A stretch of DNA of 64,000 nt. Origin: JAICXG01 sp036494545. GTDB lineage: Bacteria > Verrucomicrobiota > Verrucomicrobiia > Chthoniobacterales > UBA10450. Below, one piece after another: positions 26,194-35,709 of the stretch. Position 1 is the first letter of the stretch, and every line of letters begins with the position of its first letter. Position numbers and translations under genes: made by a program. The notes below the pieces were generated by a model, which saw only the letters and a list, made by a program, of their open reading frames with translations, was not told where the DNA came from and made no database searches. The DNA lies in contig DASXOB010000003.1 in assembly GCA_036494545.1 (NCBI GenBank), positions 186,001 through 250,000 on the forward strand, given 5' to 3'.

Positions 26194-27068
26194 AAAGACC
26201 TTGATGGCACCGAGCCTAACCTCATCGAGACGGCAACGACCTCCTGCTTTAACTTTCGCACACGCTCCCGAAAGTGCGAACCCTTGAGCCTCGTACGGAA
26301 CTTATCTCTAACCGAACGGCTATTCTCAAATGCTCTTCTTCAGTTCCCCTACTTGTGCAGCCGACAAAATAAGCCGCTTCGTACGCGCCATTGCACCTGC
26401 GCCTGGTTCGAATTCTTCGATCCAGCCGTGAGACGATAATTGCGTACGGGTACAACCGCGTCGCAACTTTGGACACCCGTGGAAATTCTATCGTGGCGAA
26501 AGCACCCGGGATTACTCGCGGATGCCTTGCTTCAACTCCCACACGCGTAAAGCTGCCAGCATCAGCGTTCTCGTTCGCGCGAGGGTGTTTACGCCTGGTC
26601 GGGTTTTTTTCCTGTTTGCTGCCGCTCCTGTTCGAGTTTGACGTCCGCGAGAGCAGTCGGGCCTGCTTTGCATCTTCGCGGGTCGATCCCATTCAACGTT
26701 GCCTTGTGTCATTGTCCGAAACTCCATGTTCCGATTCATTGTGGATGAAAACCGTAAGCAGCTAGCAAGCCAGCCAACGCAACAGCGCTGCCATTTGGTT
26801 ACTCGATCATCTCGTGACGCGACTAAAACCTTGGAATCAAGTCAGCTGACGGGCTCAAAATCCCGGTTGGACTCAGTTGTCGTTCGCGCGCAAAGAGGAG
26901 AGTTGTTGGACTAAATTTGAGGCCACGCGAAACAGATTCGCGCCATCAAGACCTCTTCCCGAAAGAAAGAAGAAATATTCTTAGTTTCGCAGCAGGCATG
27001 GCAAATGCTCAAAATTATGGTTAATATAAACAAGCCGCCGGCACCAAACCTGTAAAAAGACATTTCGA
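26194..27068. other. 875 bp without a recognisable gene
   Basis: Several open frames exist on both strands but their translations are rich in Arg, Ser and Cys and show no domain pattern. No tRNA, rRNA or clear repeat was seen. A near copy of the dispersed word lies at 26215 (GCCTAACC). The last 100 bp are AT-rich (for example ATTATGGTTAATATAAAC near 27015) and may hold the promoter of the next small gene. Confidence 0.6.
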
Positions 27069-27380
27069 ATGACTACCATTTTCTCGCTTTCAGATACTCC
27101 CAGCGTCTCCGACTCTTCCGCCATTGGCGCAATTCTGTTGGAACCGCTTTTTCTCATCGCAGCCTGCCTTTTTTGGCTGATCGTGCTCCCACTCGGCGGC
27201 CTTTTCTGCGCAGCGGTGTCTCTCTACGATCGGCTCGCCGGCGAACACCCTCGCCCGATCCATACAGCAGCGGTGCTTCGCCACTCGTCAAGCAATCCAT
27301 TTGGGTTCAGGCAATCGAGTTTGCGCTTCCGCGAAGGTAAAGATTCTTCCGCACGCATCAGCGGCGGCGCGCAGGCATAA
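27069..27380 (+). CDS. Small membrane protein of unknown function
   Basis: 103 residues with a long central hydrophobic region (about 21-52: LEPLFLIAACLFWLIVLPLG plus GLFCAAVSLYD) that could form one long or two short transmembrane helices. A polar C-terminal half is rich in Ser and Arg. An AT-rich promoter-like region lies upstream. No family is recognised. The frame is open and well placed, but the protein evidence is limited to its hydrophobicity. Confidence 0.45.
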   Translation: MTTIFSLSDTPSVSDSSAIGAILLEPLFLIAACLFWLIVLPLGGLFCAAVSLYDRLAGEHPRPIHTAAVLRHSSSNPFGFRQSSLRFREGKDSSARISGGAQA

Positions 27381-27566
27381 GGCACGGGAGATCGCCTCCC
27401 CGAAATCAAACTAGCGGAAGACGCGCAAGTTTTCCGAAGGCAACGCGCGAAGAATTTCTCGTGGAAAATCTACGATTATGCTCGACCGATCAGCCTGCCC
27501 GCGGCAAACTTCTCGTATCGTCGCGGCGGCGACATAAAGAGTAACTCCTAAACCCAGGAAGATCGA

Positions 27567-27758
27567 TTGAACGACCAAGAATCAGAGGCGAGGATCACGA
27601 AAGAAGACCCGAAGCTTACGGAAAAGAAAGAGCGCAAGTTCGAGCTCCGAGACCTGAAGCCCACCAAGGAAGTTAAAGGCGGCGCGGCCAAACCGAAAAC
27701 GGGCGAAAAGCGCAGCCCGAATCCAACGGTCGAAGTCGATTTCATGGGTTGGGATTAA
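27567..27758 (+). CDS. Short highly charged peptide with a KGG motif
   Basis: 63 residues from a TTG start at 27567, with AGGAAG about 7 bp upstream. The peptide is made mostly of Lys, Glu, Asp and Pro. The segment ELRDLKPTKEVKGG resembles short bacterial peptides whose conserved part reads DLxPxKDxKGG; I recall these as uncharacterised families in several soil phyla. The Gly-Gly could be a leader-peptide cleavage site or a structural turn. Neither is shown here, and no exporter or maturase gene lies nearby. It ends with a hydrophobic FMGWD. Confidence 0.45.
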   Translation: MNDQESEARITKEDPKLTEKKERKFELRDLKPTKEVKGGAAKPKTGEKRSPNPTVEVDFMGWD

Positions 27759-27834
27759 TCTTCTTCCAGAATTGGGTCGTTAGGCAGATCAGATAGTGCG
27801 CTGGTGTTTCCCATGCCACGGTCGATGATGTTGA

Positions 27835-28968
27835 ATGCGCTATGATGTTGCCGTCATTGGATTGGGCTGCATGGGCAGCGCCATCTTGGCTGAGTGCGCT
27901 TGCCGCGGCTCGAGAGTAATCGGCCTCGAGCAATTCCAGCGCGGCCACACGGCCGGATCTTCGAACGGGAAGAGCCGGATGATCCGCAAAGCATATTTCG
28001 AAGATCCCGCCTATGTGCCGTTACTCCTCCGCGCTTATGATCTTTGGCGAAAACTCGAAGAGGTGACCGGTGAAGACCTGTTGCGCATCACAGGCTTGTT
28101 GATGGTTGGCAGCGAAGACGCAGATATCATCGTCGGCGCTGAGTGTGCCGCACAACAACACGATCTTCCTCTCGAAGTGCTCGGAGCGCGCGAAATTCGC
28201 CATCGTTATCCTATCCTACGCATCGAGGACAACGAAATGGCAGTCTTCGAAACCGACGGCGGAGTCATCGATCCCGAGCGCGCCGTCGAAGCACATCTGC
28301 GAGTCGCGGCTGCCGCCAGCGCAGTCCTCCATTTCGGCGCTGCGATGGCATCATGGGAGCCGCGCGGCGATGGTTTCATGGTGCAGCTCGCAAATGGCAC
28401 GACCATCGAGAGCCGCGCGTTGATTCTTTCGTTAGGCCCATGGCTTCAGAAGGAGTTGGAAAAACTCGGCCTGATACTCCGGGTGCAGCGCAACGTGCAG
28501 GCTTGGTTTACCCCGGCGACTGGCGAATACGTCGCCGGTCGCTTCCCGGCATTTCTTCTTGATCGAAAGATTCTGCCCGCACCGCTCTACGGCTTTCCCG
28601 ATTTCGGTGACGGCGTAAAGGCAGCCTTCCACTCTCTTGGAGCCTGCACCGACATGGTCCAGTTCGATCGCGAAATAAGCCAAAGTCGCGACATCGAACC
28701 CATCGTTAGGGCGACTGAAAACTGGATGCCTGGAGCCGCCGCCACGTTTCGCGCCGCCAAGGCCTGCCCCTATAGCCTGACTCCCGATGGGCACTTTGTC
28801 ATCGATCACCATCCGGACCATTCCGGCCTCATCCTCTGTGGCGGTTTTTCTGGTCATGGCTTCAAGTTTGCCCCGGTTGTGGGTGAGATTTGCGCGGATC
28901 TTGCATTCGAAGCAACGCCACGCCACGAGGTTGGATTCCTCTCCTTGCGACGCTTTGGCCACAGTTGA
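27835..28968 (+). CDS. solA: Monomeric sarcosine oxidase / N-methyl-tryptophan oxidase-like flavoenzyme
   Basis: 377 residues with an N-terminal FAD-binding motif (VIGLGCMGSAILAECACRG), the family segment AGSSNGKSRMIRKAYFEDP, and the covalent-FAD cysteine region KACPYSLTPDGHFVIDHHPD. GGFSGHGFKFAPVVGE near the end is also diagnostic. These enzymes oxidatively demethylate N-methyl amino acids in the cytosol, producing formaldehyde and H2O2. The choice between sarcosine and N-methyl-tryptophan cannot be made from sequence. The gene holds two word copies: 28429 (Ser-Leu-Gly) and 28703 (Val-Arg). Confidence 0.9.
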   Translation: MRYDVAVIGLGCMGSAILAECACRGSRVIGLEQFQRGHTAGSSNGKSRMIRKAYFEDPAYVPLLLRAYDLWRKLEEVTGEDLLRITGLLMVGSEDADIIVGAECAAQQHDLPLEVLGAREIRHRYPILRIEDNEMAVFETDGGVIDPERAVEAHLRVAAAASAVLHFGAAMASWEPRGDGFMVQLANGTTIESRALILSLGPWLQKELEKLGLILRVQRNVQAWFTPATGEYVAGRFPAFLLDRKILPAPLYGFPDFGDGVKAAFHSLGACTDMVQFDREISQSRDIEPIVRATENWMPGAAATFRAAKACPYSLTPDGHFVIDHHPDHSGLILCGGFSGHGFKFAPVVGEICADLAFEATPRHEVGFLSLRRFGHS

Positions 28969-29010
28969 ATTCGCTGGCGCGTTCGACTCTGTTAAATCGA
29001 GACCATCGAA

Positions 29011-29946
29011 ATGAGAGCGCAATTCGCTGCCGAGCAATCCGACACTGGAGAATTTCGCCGCCAGGAAGACCAGTTCCGTGATTGGATCTCGACCGACGGC
29101 TCGACGGCCTATCCTGCGGAAGCCGGTCGCTATCACCTTTATGTCTCGCTCGCCTGTCCCTGGGCCAGCCGTACCGTAATCGTCAGGCATCTGCAAGGTT
29201 TGGAAAACGCCGTTGGCCTGACCGTGGTCGATCCGGTGCGTGACGAGCGCGGCTGGGCCTTTCGCGACGGGCCGGGTTATAGCCGCGATCCAGTCAATGG
29301 TTTCGATTTTCTTGCCCAAGCCTATCGCGCCACCGATCCAGGCTTTGAAGGTCGCGCCACGGTGCCAGTCCTTTGGGATAAGAAAACGCACCGGATCGTC
29401 AATAACTCGGAGGACGATATCTGCCGGATGTTGGTCCGCGCCTTCCGCGCGTTTGCGACTCGCGATGCGCAGCTCTTTCCGAGCGAGATCGCGCGCGAGC
29501 AAGCCGATCTCTCGCAATTCATCCACGATAAGGTGAACAACGGCGTTTATCGTGCCGGCTTTGCGACTCGTCAGTCCGTCTACGAGCGCGCGGCTCGTGC
29601 GCTATTTGAAGCGCTCGATCAATTGGAAGCTCGCCTAACGAAAAGACGCTACCTCTTCGGCGACCATATTGTCGAAGCGGATTGGCGCCTTTTTTGCACG
29701 CTTATTCGCTTCGACGTTGTCTATTACATCCACTTTAAGTGCAGCCTTCGCCGGATTCTCGATTACCCAAACTTACAGGGTTATCTCATGGATACCTATC
29801 AACAGCCTGGGATCTCCGAGACGGTGAACTTTGAACATATCAAGCGTCACTACTACATGACTCACGATGCAATTAACCCAATGCGCCTCGTCCCGATCGG
29901 TCCGATTCTGGACCTTACCAAACCGCATGGGCGGGAAAATCTGTAA
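29011..29946 (+). CDS. yqjG: Glutathionyl-hydroquinone reductase
   Basis: 311 residues of the YqjG/ECM4 (GST xi) family. The N-terminal FRDWISTDGSTAYPAEAGRYHLY is followed by the catalytic CPWASR motif. The later blocks DDICRMLVRAF, NNGVYRAGFA, YLFGDHIVEADWRLFCTLIRFD and PNLQGYLMDTYQQP are all characteristic. The enzyme reduces glutathionyl-hydroquinones to hydroquinones in the cytosol, using glutathione. It lies 42 bp after the flavoenzyme gene on the same strand. The word copy at 29634 encodes Leu-Thr here. Confidence 0.94.
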   Translation: MRAQFAAEQSDTGEFRRQEDQFRDWISTDGSTAYPAEAGRYHLYVSLACPWASRTVIVRHLQGLENAVGLTVVDPVRDERGWAFRDGPGYSRDPVNGFDFLAQAYRATDPGFEGRATVPVLWDKKTHRIVNNSEDDICRMLVRAFRAFATRDAQLFPSEIAREQADLSQFIHDKVNNGVYRAGFATRQSVYERAARALFEALDQLEARLTKRRYLFGDHIVEADWRLFCTLIRFDVVYYIHFKCSLRRILDYPNLQGYLMDTYQQPGISETVNFEHIKRHYYMTHDAINPMRLVPIGPILDLTKPHGRENL

Positions 29947-30029
29947 TCGCGCGGAGCCTTCGGCACGATAGCCCCCTAACGGCGCGGGGGAATGTATCGG
30001 CAGACTAACGAGTAAAGACTACACGGGAG

Positions 30030-30701
30030 CTAATCGCTCAACTCAACATTCCAGTAGGCCAGGTCGACAAAATGCCGCCAGCTTTCATGTTGCTGGCTGC
30101 TGAACGTAACATGCAAGAACGGGCGCCATTTTGGCCGCCTCGGTTTACGGATGAGGTGCATCTGCGCCTGATGCGGTAGCCGATTGGCCTTGCGCGTATT
30201 GCAGGGGATGCAGGAACAGACCACGTTTTCCCAAGTCGTGAGTCCACCTTTGTCGCGGGGCAGGACGTGATCGAGATTCAGCTCCTGCCGCTCGAACACT
30301 TTGCCACAATACTGGCAGGTGTTGTTATCGCGCTCGAAAACATTATGCCGGGTAAACTTTACTTCCTTCTTCGGCAGACGGTCGAAGAGGAGCAATACGA
30401 TCACGCGCGGGACACGAATCTTCCATGAAATCGTCGTCACCATTTCGTGTTCGGCTTCCGGGGCGCTGATGGAAAAATCACGCCAGCTGTCGAAATCGTG
30501 GGTGGCGAAGTTCCCCTCCTCGGCCCAGACCACCTGAGCATGGCCCTGGTAGAGGAGAGAAAAGGCGCGACGAGCCGAACAGATATTAACCGCCTGCCAC
30601 AGGCGGTTGAGCACCAGGACCTGACTGTTAAGTAGTGTGTGCAGAAATGTTCGCCGCCTAACGAGCGTTTCACGCCCGCGGAATTGGCGCGATATTATCA
30701 C
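30030..30701 (-). CDS. HNH endonuclease family protein
   Basis: 223 residues with an HNH core: zinc-type pair CQYCGK, then ELNLDHVLPRDKGGLTTWEN with the catalytic His, and CIPCNTRKANR with the second Cys pair. The N-terminal part (SQVLVLNRLWQAVNICSARRAFSLLYQGHAQVV) is typical of a widespread single-gene HNH family in soil bacteria that is not linked to restriction systems. The start codon is probably GTG at 30701. The word copy at 30657 lies near the N-terminus in a Val-Arg frame. Confidence 0.88.
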   Translation of the reverse strand: MIISRQFRGRETLVRRRTFLHTLLNSQVLVLNRLWQAVNICSARRAFSLLYQGHAQVVWAEEGNFATHDFDSWRDFSISAPEAEHEMVTTISWKIRVPRVIVLLLFDRLPKKEVKFTRHNVFERDNNTCQYCGKVFERQELNLDHVLPRDKGGLTTWENVVCSCIPCNTRKANRLPHQAQMHLIRKPRRPKWRPFLHVTFSSQQHESWRHFVDLAYWNVELSD

Positions 30702-31133
30702 CCGGATTTTTTGTTGTCAACGGACCGGCAAATGACAATTGCCGCGGACTAGCGGACTTGTCGGACAAAGCTTGCCTTGATTCCTGCTGAATCCGGAGCC
30801 ATCTCCGGGAAAGGCGCTCATCCCAAATACGCCTTCGGCCCTGCCGCGCGACTTATGGTCTGAATGTGGCAGCGTCGCCAGTGCTATTTCCCACGATACT
30901 TACCTTTGCCACCTCTCTCGCTCTTAGGTTTAGGCCTGGGCATAATCAAACGAACTTGAAGAAAGACAACTCTGCGAACCAAGGGCTAGGAATTTTTCCT
31001 CTAAGACATCATTCTCTAAGATTGGCAAGAATTTGCTCGCGCTGATCAAGCTTTTTTGAAGCCTTGAAGCGCGTTTTGACTTCAACCGGTTGAAATTCGA
31101 CAACGCTCCCGATGCATGCTCAAATATTTGGCC
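30702..31133. other. Intergenic region, about 430 bp
   Basis: Lies between the divergent HNH and tricorn genes and should contain both promoters. The only small frame worth noting is a 19-codon Lys/Arg/Gly-rich one on the minus strand (about 30885-30944, MPRPKPKSERGGKGKYRGK), too short to judge. A TTTTTTG run at about 31050 follows AAGC, but no clear stem was found. No RNA gene was seen. Confidence 0.5.
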
Positions 31134-34100
31134 ATGCGCAGTTTTCGTCAGCTCATCGTCCTTTCTATCGTCGCCTTTTCTTTCATTGGATCTCGTCTTC
31201 CGGGCCAGGAGCTTCCCAACACCACCCGGCTCCTTCGTTTTCCCACTACCAACGGCGAGCAGATCGTTTTCTGCTACGCTGGGGAACTTTATACCGTCTC
31301 GAAGGATGGCGGCACGGCCCGCCGTCTAACAAGTGGACCGGGTTACAGTTCTTTCCCCCATTTTTCCCCGGATGGAAAACAGCTCGCCTTCACTTCTCAA
31401 TACGACGGAAACACTGAAGTCTATGTCATGCCGGGTGAAGGCGGAGAGCCCAAACGCCTGACAACCACCGCGACTCTTTCTCGTGACGACATCTCCGACC
31501 GCATGGGTCCAAACAACATCGTGATGGGCTGGGCAAACACTCAACCGGAGGTTATCTTCCGCTCCCGGCGTACCTCTTTTAATTCGTTTATCGGCGATTT
31601 GGAAACCGTCGGAATGGATGCTGAGCTGCCGAAAGAGCTGCCGGTGCCGCGCGGAGGCTTCACCTCTTTCTCAACGGACGATTCCAAAATGGCTTTCAAC
31701 CGCGTCTTCCGCGAATTCCGCACCTGGAAACACTACCGCGGCGGGATGGCCGATGACGTCTGGATTTACGATTTCAAAACTCAGGAGACCGAGAACCTAA
31801 CGAATAACCCAGCCCAGGACATCTGCCCGATGTGGGGACCGGATAACCACATTTACTTCCTCTCGGATCGTGATGGCCGGATGAATCTTTTCTCGATCGA
31901 TCTTGCTTCGAAGCAATCCAAACAACTCACTAACTTCAAGGATTTCGATATCAAATTTCCCACCATTAGTAAGGACTCAATCGTCTTCGAGGAAGCGGGA
32001 TACATCTGGCGTTACGATCTGGCGAGCGGGAAAGCCGCGCCTGTGCCCATCGACGTCAAAGAGGATTTCGCCTCTGGTCGCTCCCAATTCCTTGACGCTT
32101 CCAAACATACCGAGGGAGTCGACCTCGCGCCGGATGGGCAGCGCGCCATCGTCGTCGCGCGGGGGGACCTATTTTCCGTACCGGCGAAGAACGGCACCGC
32201 ACGCGCCCTGACAAAGACTTCCAACGCTCATGAACGGGACGCCGTTTGGTCGCCAGACGGTAAGTGGATTGCTTATAACTCGGACGAATCCGGCGAAAAC
32301 GAGTTATATGTGCGCTCGCAGGATGGCAAGGGTCAACCGCAGCAGGTTACGAAGGGCGCCGATACCTATTATTATCAGCCGATCTGGTCGCCCGACAGCA
32401 AGAAGCTTCTCTGGAGCGATCGGCTGCAACGCCTGCGCTACGTCGATGTTGCCAGTAAGGCGCTTACCGAGGTGGCGAGTGACAAGGTGGGCGAATTTGA
32501 ATCTTATGACTGGTCGCCCGATAGCCAATGGATCGCCTGGTCGCAGCCGGAAGATAACTTCCAACCCAGAGTCTATCTTTATTCTGTGGCGAGTAAGAGA
32601 TCCGTGCCGGTGACCGATGACTGGTATGGCTCCGGCCGGGTCGCTTTCAGCGACGATGGCAAATATCTCATGCTTTCCTCCGGCCGGGATTTCAAACCGA
32701 CCTTTGCCGAGGAGCAGTTCGAGGCCGTTTACCTCGATCAACAGCGGATCTATCTCGTAACTCTCTCCAAGGATACCGAATCTCCGCTTGCTCCCAAGAG
32801 CGACGAGGTCGGCAAAGCTGAGAAGAAAGACAAGGAAGGCGAAAAGGACAAAGACAAAAAGGACGAAAAGAAAGAGGAAAAACGAAAGCCTGTGACGGTA
32901 AAGGTCGATACTGACGGCATCCAGAATCGGATCGTCGGCCTCGAGATCACTCCGGCGAATTATAAGGATATCCGACTGGTCGACGGTCGTGTTTTTTATC
33001 TCCGACGCACAGTTGGAGACAACACCGGCGAGGACGACGAGGAGGAAGGTCCGGGCAATCAAAAATGGCATCTTTGTTCCTATAGTCTGGAAGACCGCAA
33101 AGAAACAGTCTTAGGCGACGTAAACAGTTATCAGATCAGTTTCGACGGCAAAAAGATGCTGGTAAAGATTGATAAGGATTACTCGATCATCGACCTTCCC
33201 AAGGACAAGCTCGAGACCAAGGATCACAAGCTCGACCTAAGTGGACTCAATGTCATGGCCAATCGCCATGCCGAATGGAAGCAAATCTATTACGAGGCCT
33301 GGCGCCAGATGCGTGACTTCTTCTATTCGCCCACCATGAACGGGGTCGATTGGAAGGCGCTGCGAGACAAATACGCCGCACTCCTGCCTTATGTGAACCA
33401 TCGTAACGACCTCACTTATCTGATCGGAGAACTGATAGGCGAGTTAAATAATGGACACTCCTATGTTGCCGGCGGTGAGCGCCCGGAGACACCGCGGATT
33501 AAGCTCGGCCTCCTCGGCGCGGAGTTGTCGCGCGACCCGGCCTCCCATGCCTACCGGATTGATCGCATTCTCCCCGGTGAAAACTGGGATGATGAGAACC
33601 GCTCGCCGCTCACTGCGATCGGCCTGAATCTCAAGGCTGGGGATTACATTCTGGCCGTTAATGGCACACCGGTTTCAACCTTGCCAAATATCTATGATGC
33701 GCTCATCGGTACCGCAGGCAAGCAAGTTATTCTGCGGGTTAATTCAAAGCCGGCAGATGATGGCGCCCGCGATGTGACTGTGGTTCCGACGGCGGACGAA
33801 TCACCGCTTTATTACCTCGACTGGGTGCAACACAACATCGAATACGTGAATAAGAAGACCAACGATCGAGTCGGGTATGTCCATATTCCGGACATGGGCC
33901 AGCCTGGATTAGACGAGTTTACGAAGCGATACTTCCCGCAGATTAAGAAGAAGGGTCTGATCGTAGATGTCCGCGGAAACGGCGGCGGCTTCGTTTCGCC
34001 ACTGGTTATCGAACGCTTGCGTCGTGCACTGGTAATGGTCGAGATGTCGCGCAATGGAACTGCACAGCCTAATCCGCCACAAACCTTCCTTGGCCCGATG

Positions 34101-34484
34101 GTAACTCTGATCAATGAGTTCTCAGCCTCGGATGGCGATATCTTTCCCTATCGTTTCAAAACGCTTGGCCTCGGCAAGCTTATTGGCAAACGGACCTGGG
34201 GCGGTGTGATCGGGATTCGAAATTCCCTGCCCTTCATCGATGGCGGCCAGCTTTTCAAGCCTGAGTTTGCGCCGTACTCGAAGGAAGGAAAGGGATGGAT
34301 CATTGAAAGCCATGGTGTTGATCCCGATATCGTGGTTGATAACGACCCGGCGAAGGAGTTTAAAGGCATCGACCAGCAGCTGGACCGCGCCATCGACGAA
34401 GTGCAGGAAGAGATGAAGACCAAGGGTTACGAGCTGCCTCCGATCCCGCCTTTCCCGAATCGAAATCCCTCCAGTCAAAATTGA
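31134..34484 (+). CDS. Tricorn-type protease with signal peptide
   Basis: The start at 31134 (MRSFRQLIVLSIVAFSFIGS) gives a signal peptide and about 1116 residues. Successive WD40-like beta-propeller blades follow (DGTARALTKT, PDGKWIAYNSDESGENELYV and related), which in tricorn gate the entry of oligopeptides. A Lys/Glu-rich insertion lies at about 560-590 (KAEKKDKEGEKDKDKKDEKK). The C-terminal half has the core domain (ANRHAEWKQIYYEAWRQMRD), a PDZ region (LKAGDYILAVNGTPV) and the S41 peptidase part, with the nucleophile in NEFSASDGDIFPYRF. The exported form degrades peptides in the periplasm. Confidence 0.9.
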   Translation: MRSFRQLIVLSIVAFSFIGSRLPGQELPNTTRLLRFPTTNGEQIVFCYAGELYTVSKDGGTARRLTSGPGYSSFPHFSPDGKQLAFTSQYDGNTEVYVMPGEGGEPKRLTTTATLSRDDISDRMGPNNIVMGWANTQPEVIFRSRRTSFNSFIGDLETVGMDAELPKELPVPRGGFTSFSTDDSKMAFNRVFREFRTWKHYRGGMADDVWIYDFKTQETENLTNNPAQDICPMWGPDNHIYFLSDRDGRMNLFSIDLASKQSKQLTNFKDFDIKFPTISKDSIVFEEAGYIWRYDLASGKAAPVPIDVKEDFASGRSQFLDASKHTEGVDLAPDGQRAIVVARGDLFSVPAKNGTARALTKTSNAHERDAVWSPDGKWIAYNSDESGENELYVRSQDGKGQPQQVTKGADTYYYQPIWSPDSKKLLWSDRLQRLRYVDVASKALTEVASDKVGEFESYDWSPDSQWIAWSQPEDNFQPRVYLYSVASKRSVPVTDDWYGSGRVAFSDDGKYLMLSSGRDFKPTFAEEQFEAVYLDQQRIYLVTLSKDTESPLAPKSDEVGKAEKKDKEGEKDKDKKDEKKEEKRKPVTVKVDTDGIQNRIVGLEITPANYKDIRLVDGRVFYLRRTVGDNTGEDDEEEGPGNQKWHLCSYSLEDRKETVLGDVNSYQISFDGKKMLVKIDKDYSIIDLPKDKLETKDHKLDLSGLNVMANRHAEWKQIYYEAWRQMRDFFYSPTMNGVDWKALRDKYAALLPYVNHRNDLTYLIGELIGELNNGHSYVAGGERPETPRIKLGLLGAELSRDPASHAYRIDRILPGENWDDENRSPLTAIGLNLKAGDYILAVNGTPVSTLPNIYDALIGTAGKQVILRVNSKPADDGARDVTVVPTADESPLYYLDWVQHNIEYVNKKTNDRVGYVHIPDMGQPGLDEFTKRYFPQIKKKGLIVDVRGNGGGFVSPLVIERLRRALVMVEMSRNGTAQPNPPQTFLGPMVTLINEFSASDGDIFPYRFKTLGLGKLIGKRTWGGVIGIRNSLPFIDGGQLFKPEFAPYSKEGKGWIIESHGVDPDIVVDNDPAKEFKGIDQQLDRAIDEVQEEMKTKGYELPPIPPFPNRNPSSQN

Positions 34485-34492
34485 GCTGCGAG

Positions 34493-34795
34493 ATGTTTCT
34501 ACCAAATCAAAAGGTGGTCTGCGTGAATGGGAGGTTCCCATTGGGAATCGAGAAGCTTTACGGCGAATTGCCGAAAGAAGGCTCGACTTATACCATTCGC
34601 GACATAGTGCCTGGCATAGGACTGACGGGCGACGAGGGGGAAATAGCGGTCTATCTCTGCGAAATCAAAGGTCCACTCAATGCCCATGGCATCGAACGCG
34701 GATTTCGCGCCGACCGTTTCGCTCCCCTGCAGACCAGCCGGGAAGAAGCCGAGGAGGAGATAATGATCGGTCTTCCCGGGATGGTCCCAGCCTGA
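34493..34795 (+). CDS. Conserved-looking small protein of unknown function
   Basis: 100 residues. The start ATG at 34493 lies 9 bp after the tricorn stop. The protein has a beta-rich pattern (KVVCVNGRFPLGIEKLYGEL, STYTIRDIVPGIGL, GEIAVYLCEIKG) ending in a charged segment and LPGMVPA. The first half resembles small SH3-like domains found in Verrucomicrobia and Planctomycetes, but I cannot name the family. Its close spacing suggests co-transcription with the tricorn gene. Confidence 0.6.
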   Translation: MFLPNQKVVCVNGRFPLGIEKLYGELPKEGSTYTIRDIVPGIGLTGDEGEIAVYLCEIKGPLNAHGIERGFRADRFAPLQTSREEAEEEIMIGLPGMVPA

Positions 34796-34811
34796 GAGCA
34801 GCCGATCCGCG

Positions 34812-35702
34812 ATGAGAAAGGTCGTCGCCCTGGCCGCCTTCATTTGGCTCAGTTACACGCTTCCATCACAAGCCGCGAGTCACGAGGAGAAGGATCGCTC
34901 CTTCAACGAGAAGATCGTTGCCATCGAAACGCGGGTGGGCGGCCGCCTCGGAATCGCTGCCCTCGATACAGGAAACGGTCAGCGTTTGGAGCATCGGGCG
35001 GAAGAACGCTTTCTGATGTGTAGCACGTTCAAGCTTTTGGCAGTGGCAGCTGTTTTGCACCGAGTGGATTCAAAGCAGGAGGAACTTGGCCGGTTCATCC
35101 CCTACACAAAAAGCGACCTGCTTGAGTATGCACCGGTGACAAGAAAACATGTTGATGAAGGTGGGATGACATTGGAAGCCCTCTGCGCCGCGGCGATCGA
35201 ACTCAGCGATAACACGGCCGCTAATTTGCTCCTCAAGACAATTGGCGGACCAGCAGGCTTGACTCGTTATGCGCGATCTCTCGGCGATTCCCAGACCCGT
35301 CTCGATCGTTTCGAGCCGGATCTGAACAACGCCATTCCCGGAGACGAGCGAGACACGACCACGCCGGGCTCGATGCTGGGAGATCTTCGTCGGTTACTGC
35401 TCGGGGATGCGTTGTCGGTAGCTTCGCGGCAGCGACTCGAAGGCTGGTTGGTGGCCAGCGAAACAGGGCGCAGCATGATTCGGGCGGGCGTTCCCACCGA
35501 TTGGCGAGTCGGCGATAAGACCGGCAACGGTCGCGGTGGCGCAACGAATGACATTGCGATTCTTCGGCCACCTGGCAAAGCACCTATCCTTATCGCCATT
35601 TACTCGTTAGGCTCAACTGCTTCGGCCGAGGTACGCACCGGTGCGATCGCCGCGGCGGCGCGCGCGATAGTCGCGGAGTTGGCGAAAAAGTCAGCGCAAT
35701 AA
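34812..35702 (+). CDS. Class A beta-lactamase
   Basis: 296 residues with a signal peptide (MRKVVALAAFIWLSYTLPSQ) and all class A motifs in order: active-site Ser in MCSTFKLLAV (SxxK), the SDN loop LSDNTAANLLL, the omega-loop Glu in RFEPDLNNAIPGDERDTTTP, and KTG in GDKTGNGRGG. It should hydrolyse penicillins or cephalosporins in the periplasm. The residue before the Ser is Cys (position 69), as in several extended-spectrum and carbapenemase lineages, but the partner Cys at 238 is Gly here, so a disulfide-stabilised carbapenemase is unlikely. A word copy at 35604 encodes Ser-Leu-Gly, arguing for long residence in this genome rather than recent acquisition. Confidence 0.93.
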   Translation: MRKVVALAAFIWLSYTLPSQAASHEEKDRSFNEKIVAIETRVGGRLGIAALDTGNGQRLEHRAEERFLMCSTFKLLAVAAVLHRVDSKQEELGRFIPYTKSDLLEYAPVTRKHVDEGGMTLEALCAAAIELSDNTAANLLLKTIGGPAGLTRYARSLGDSQTRLDRFEPDLNNAIPGDERDTTTPGSMLGDLRRLLLGDALSVASRQRLEGWLVASETGRSMIRAGVPTDWRVGDKTGNGRGGATNDIAILRPPGKAPILIAIYSLGSTASAEVRTGAIAAAARAIVAELAKKSAQ

Positions 35703-35709
35703 TTGCGCG

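Noticed and set aside
26391..26440. GGTTCGAATTC near 26407, resembling a tRNA T-arm
   Set aside because: The flanking bases do not form a T-stem, and no D-arm, anticodon stem or acceptor stem could be found around it.
34812..35702. Possible carbapenemase of the KPC/SME type because of Cys before the active-site Ser
   Set aside because: The partner Cys at position 238 is Gly (KTGNG), so the disulfide that defines that group cannot form.
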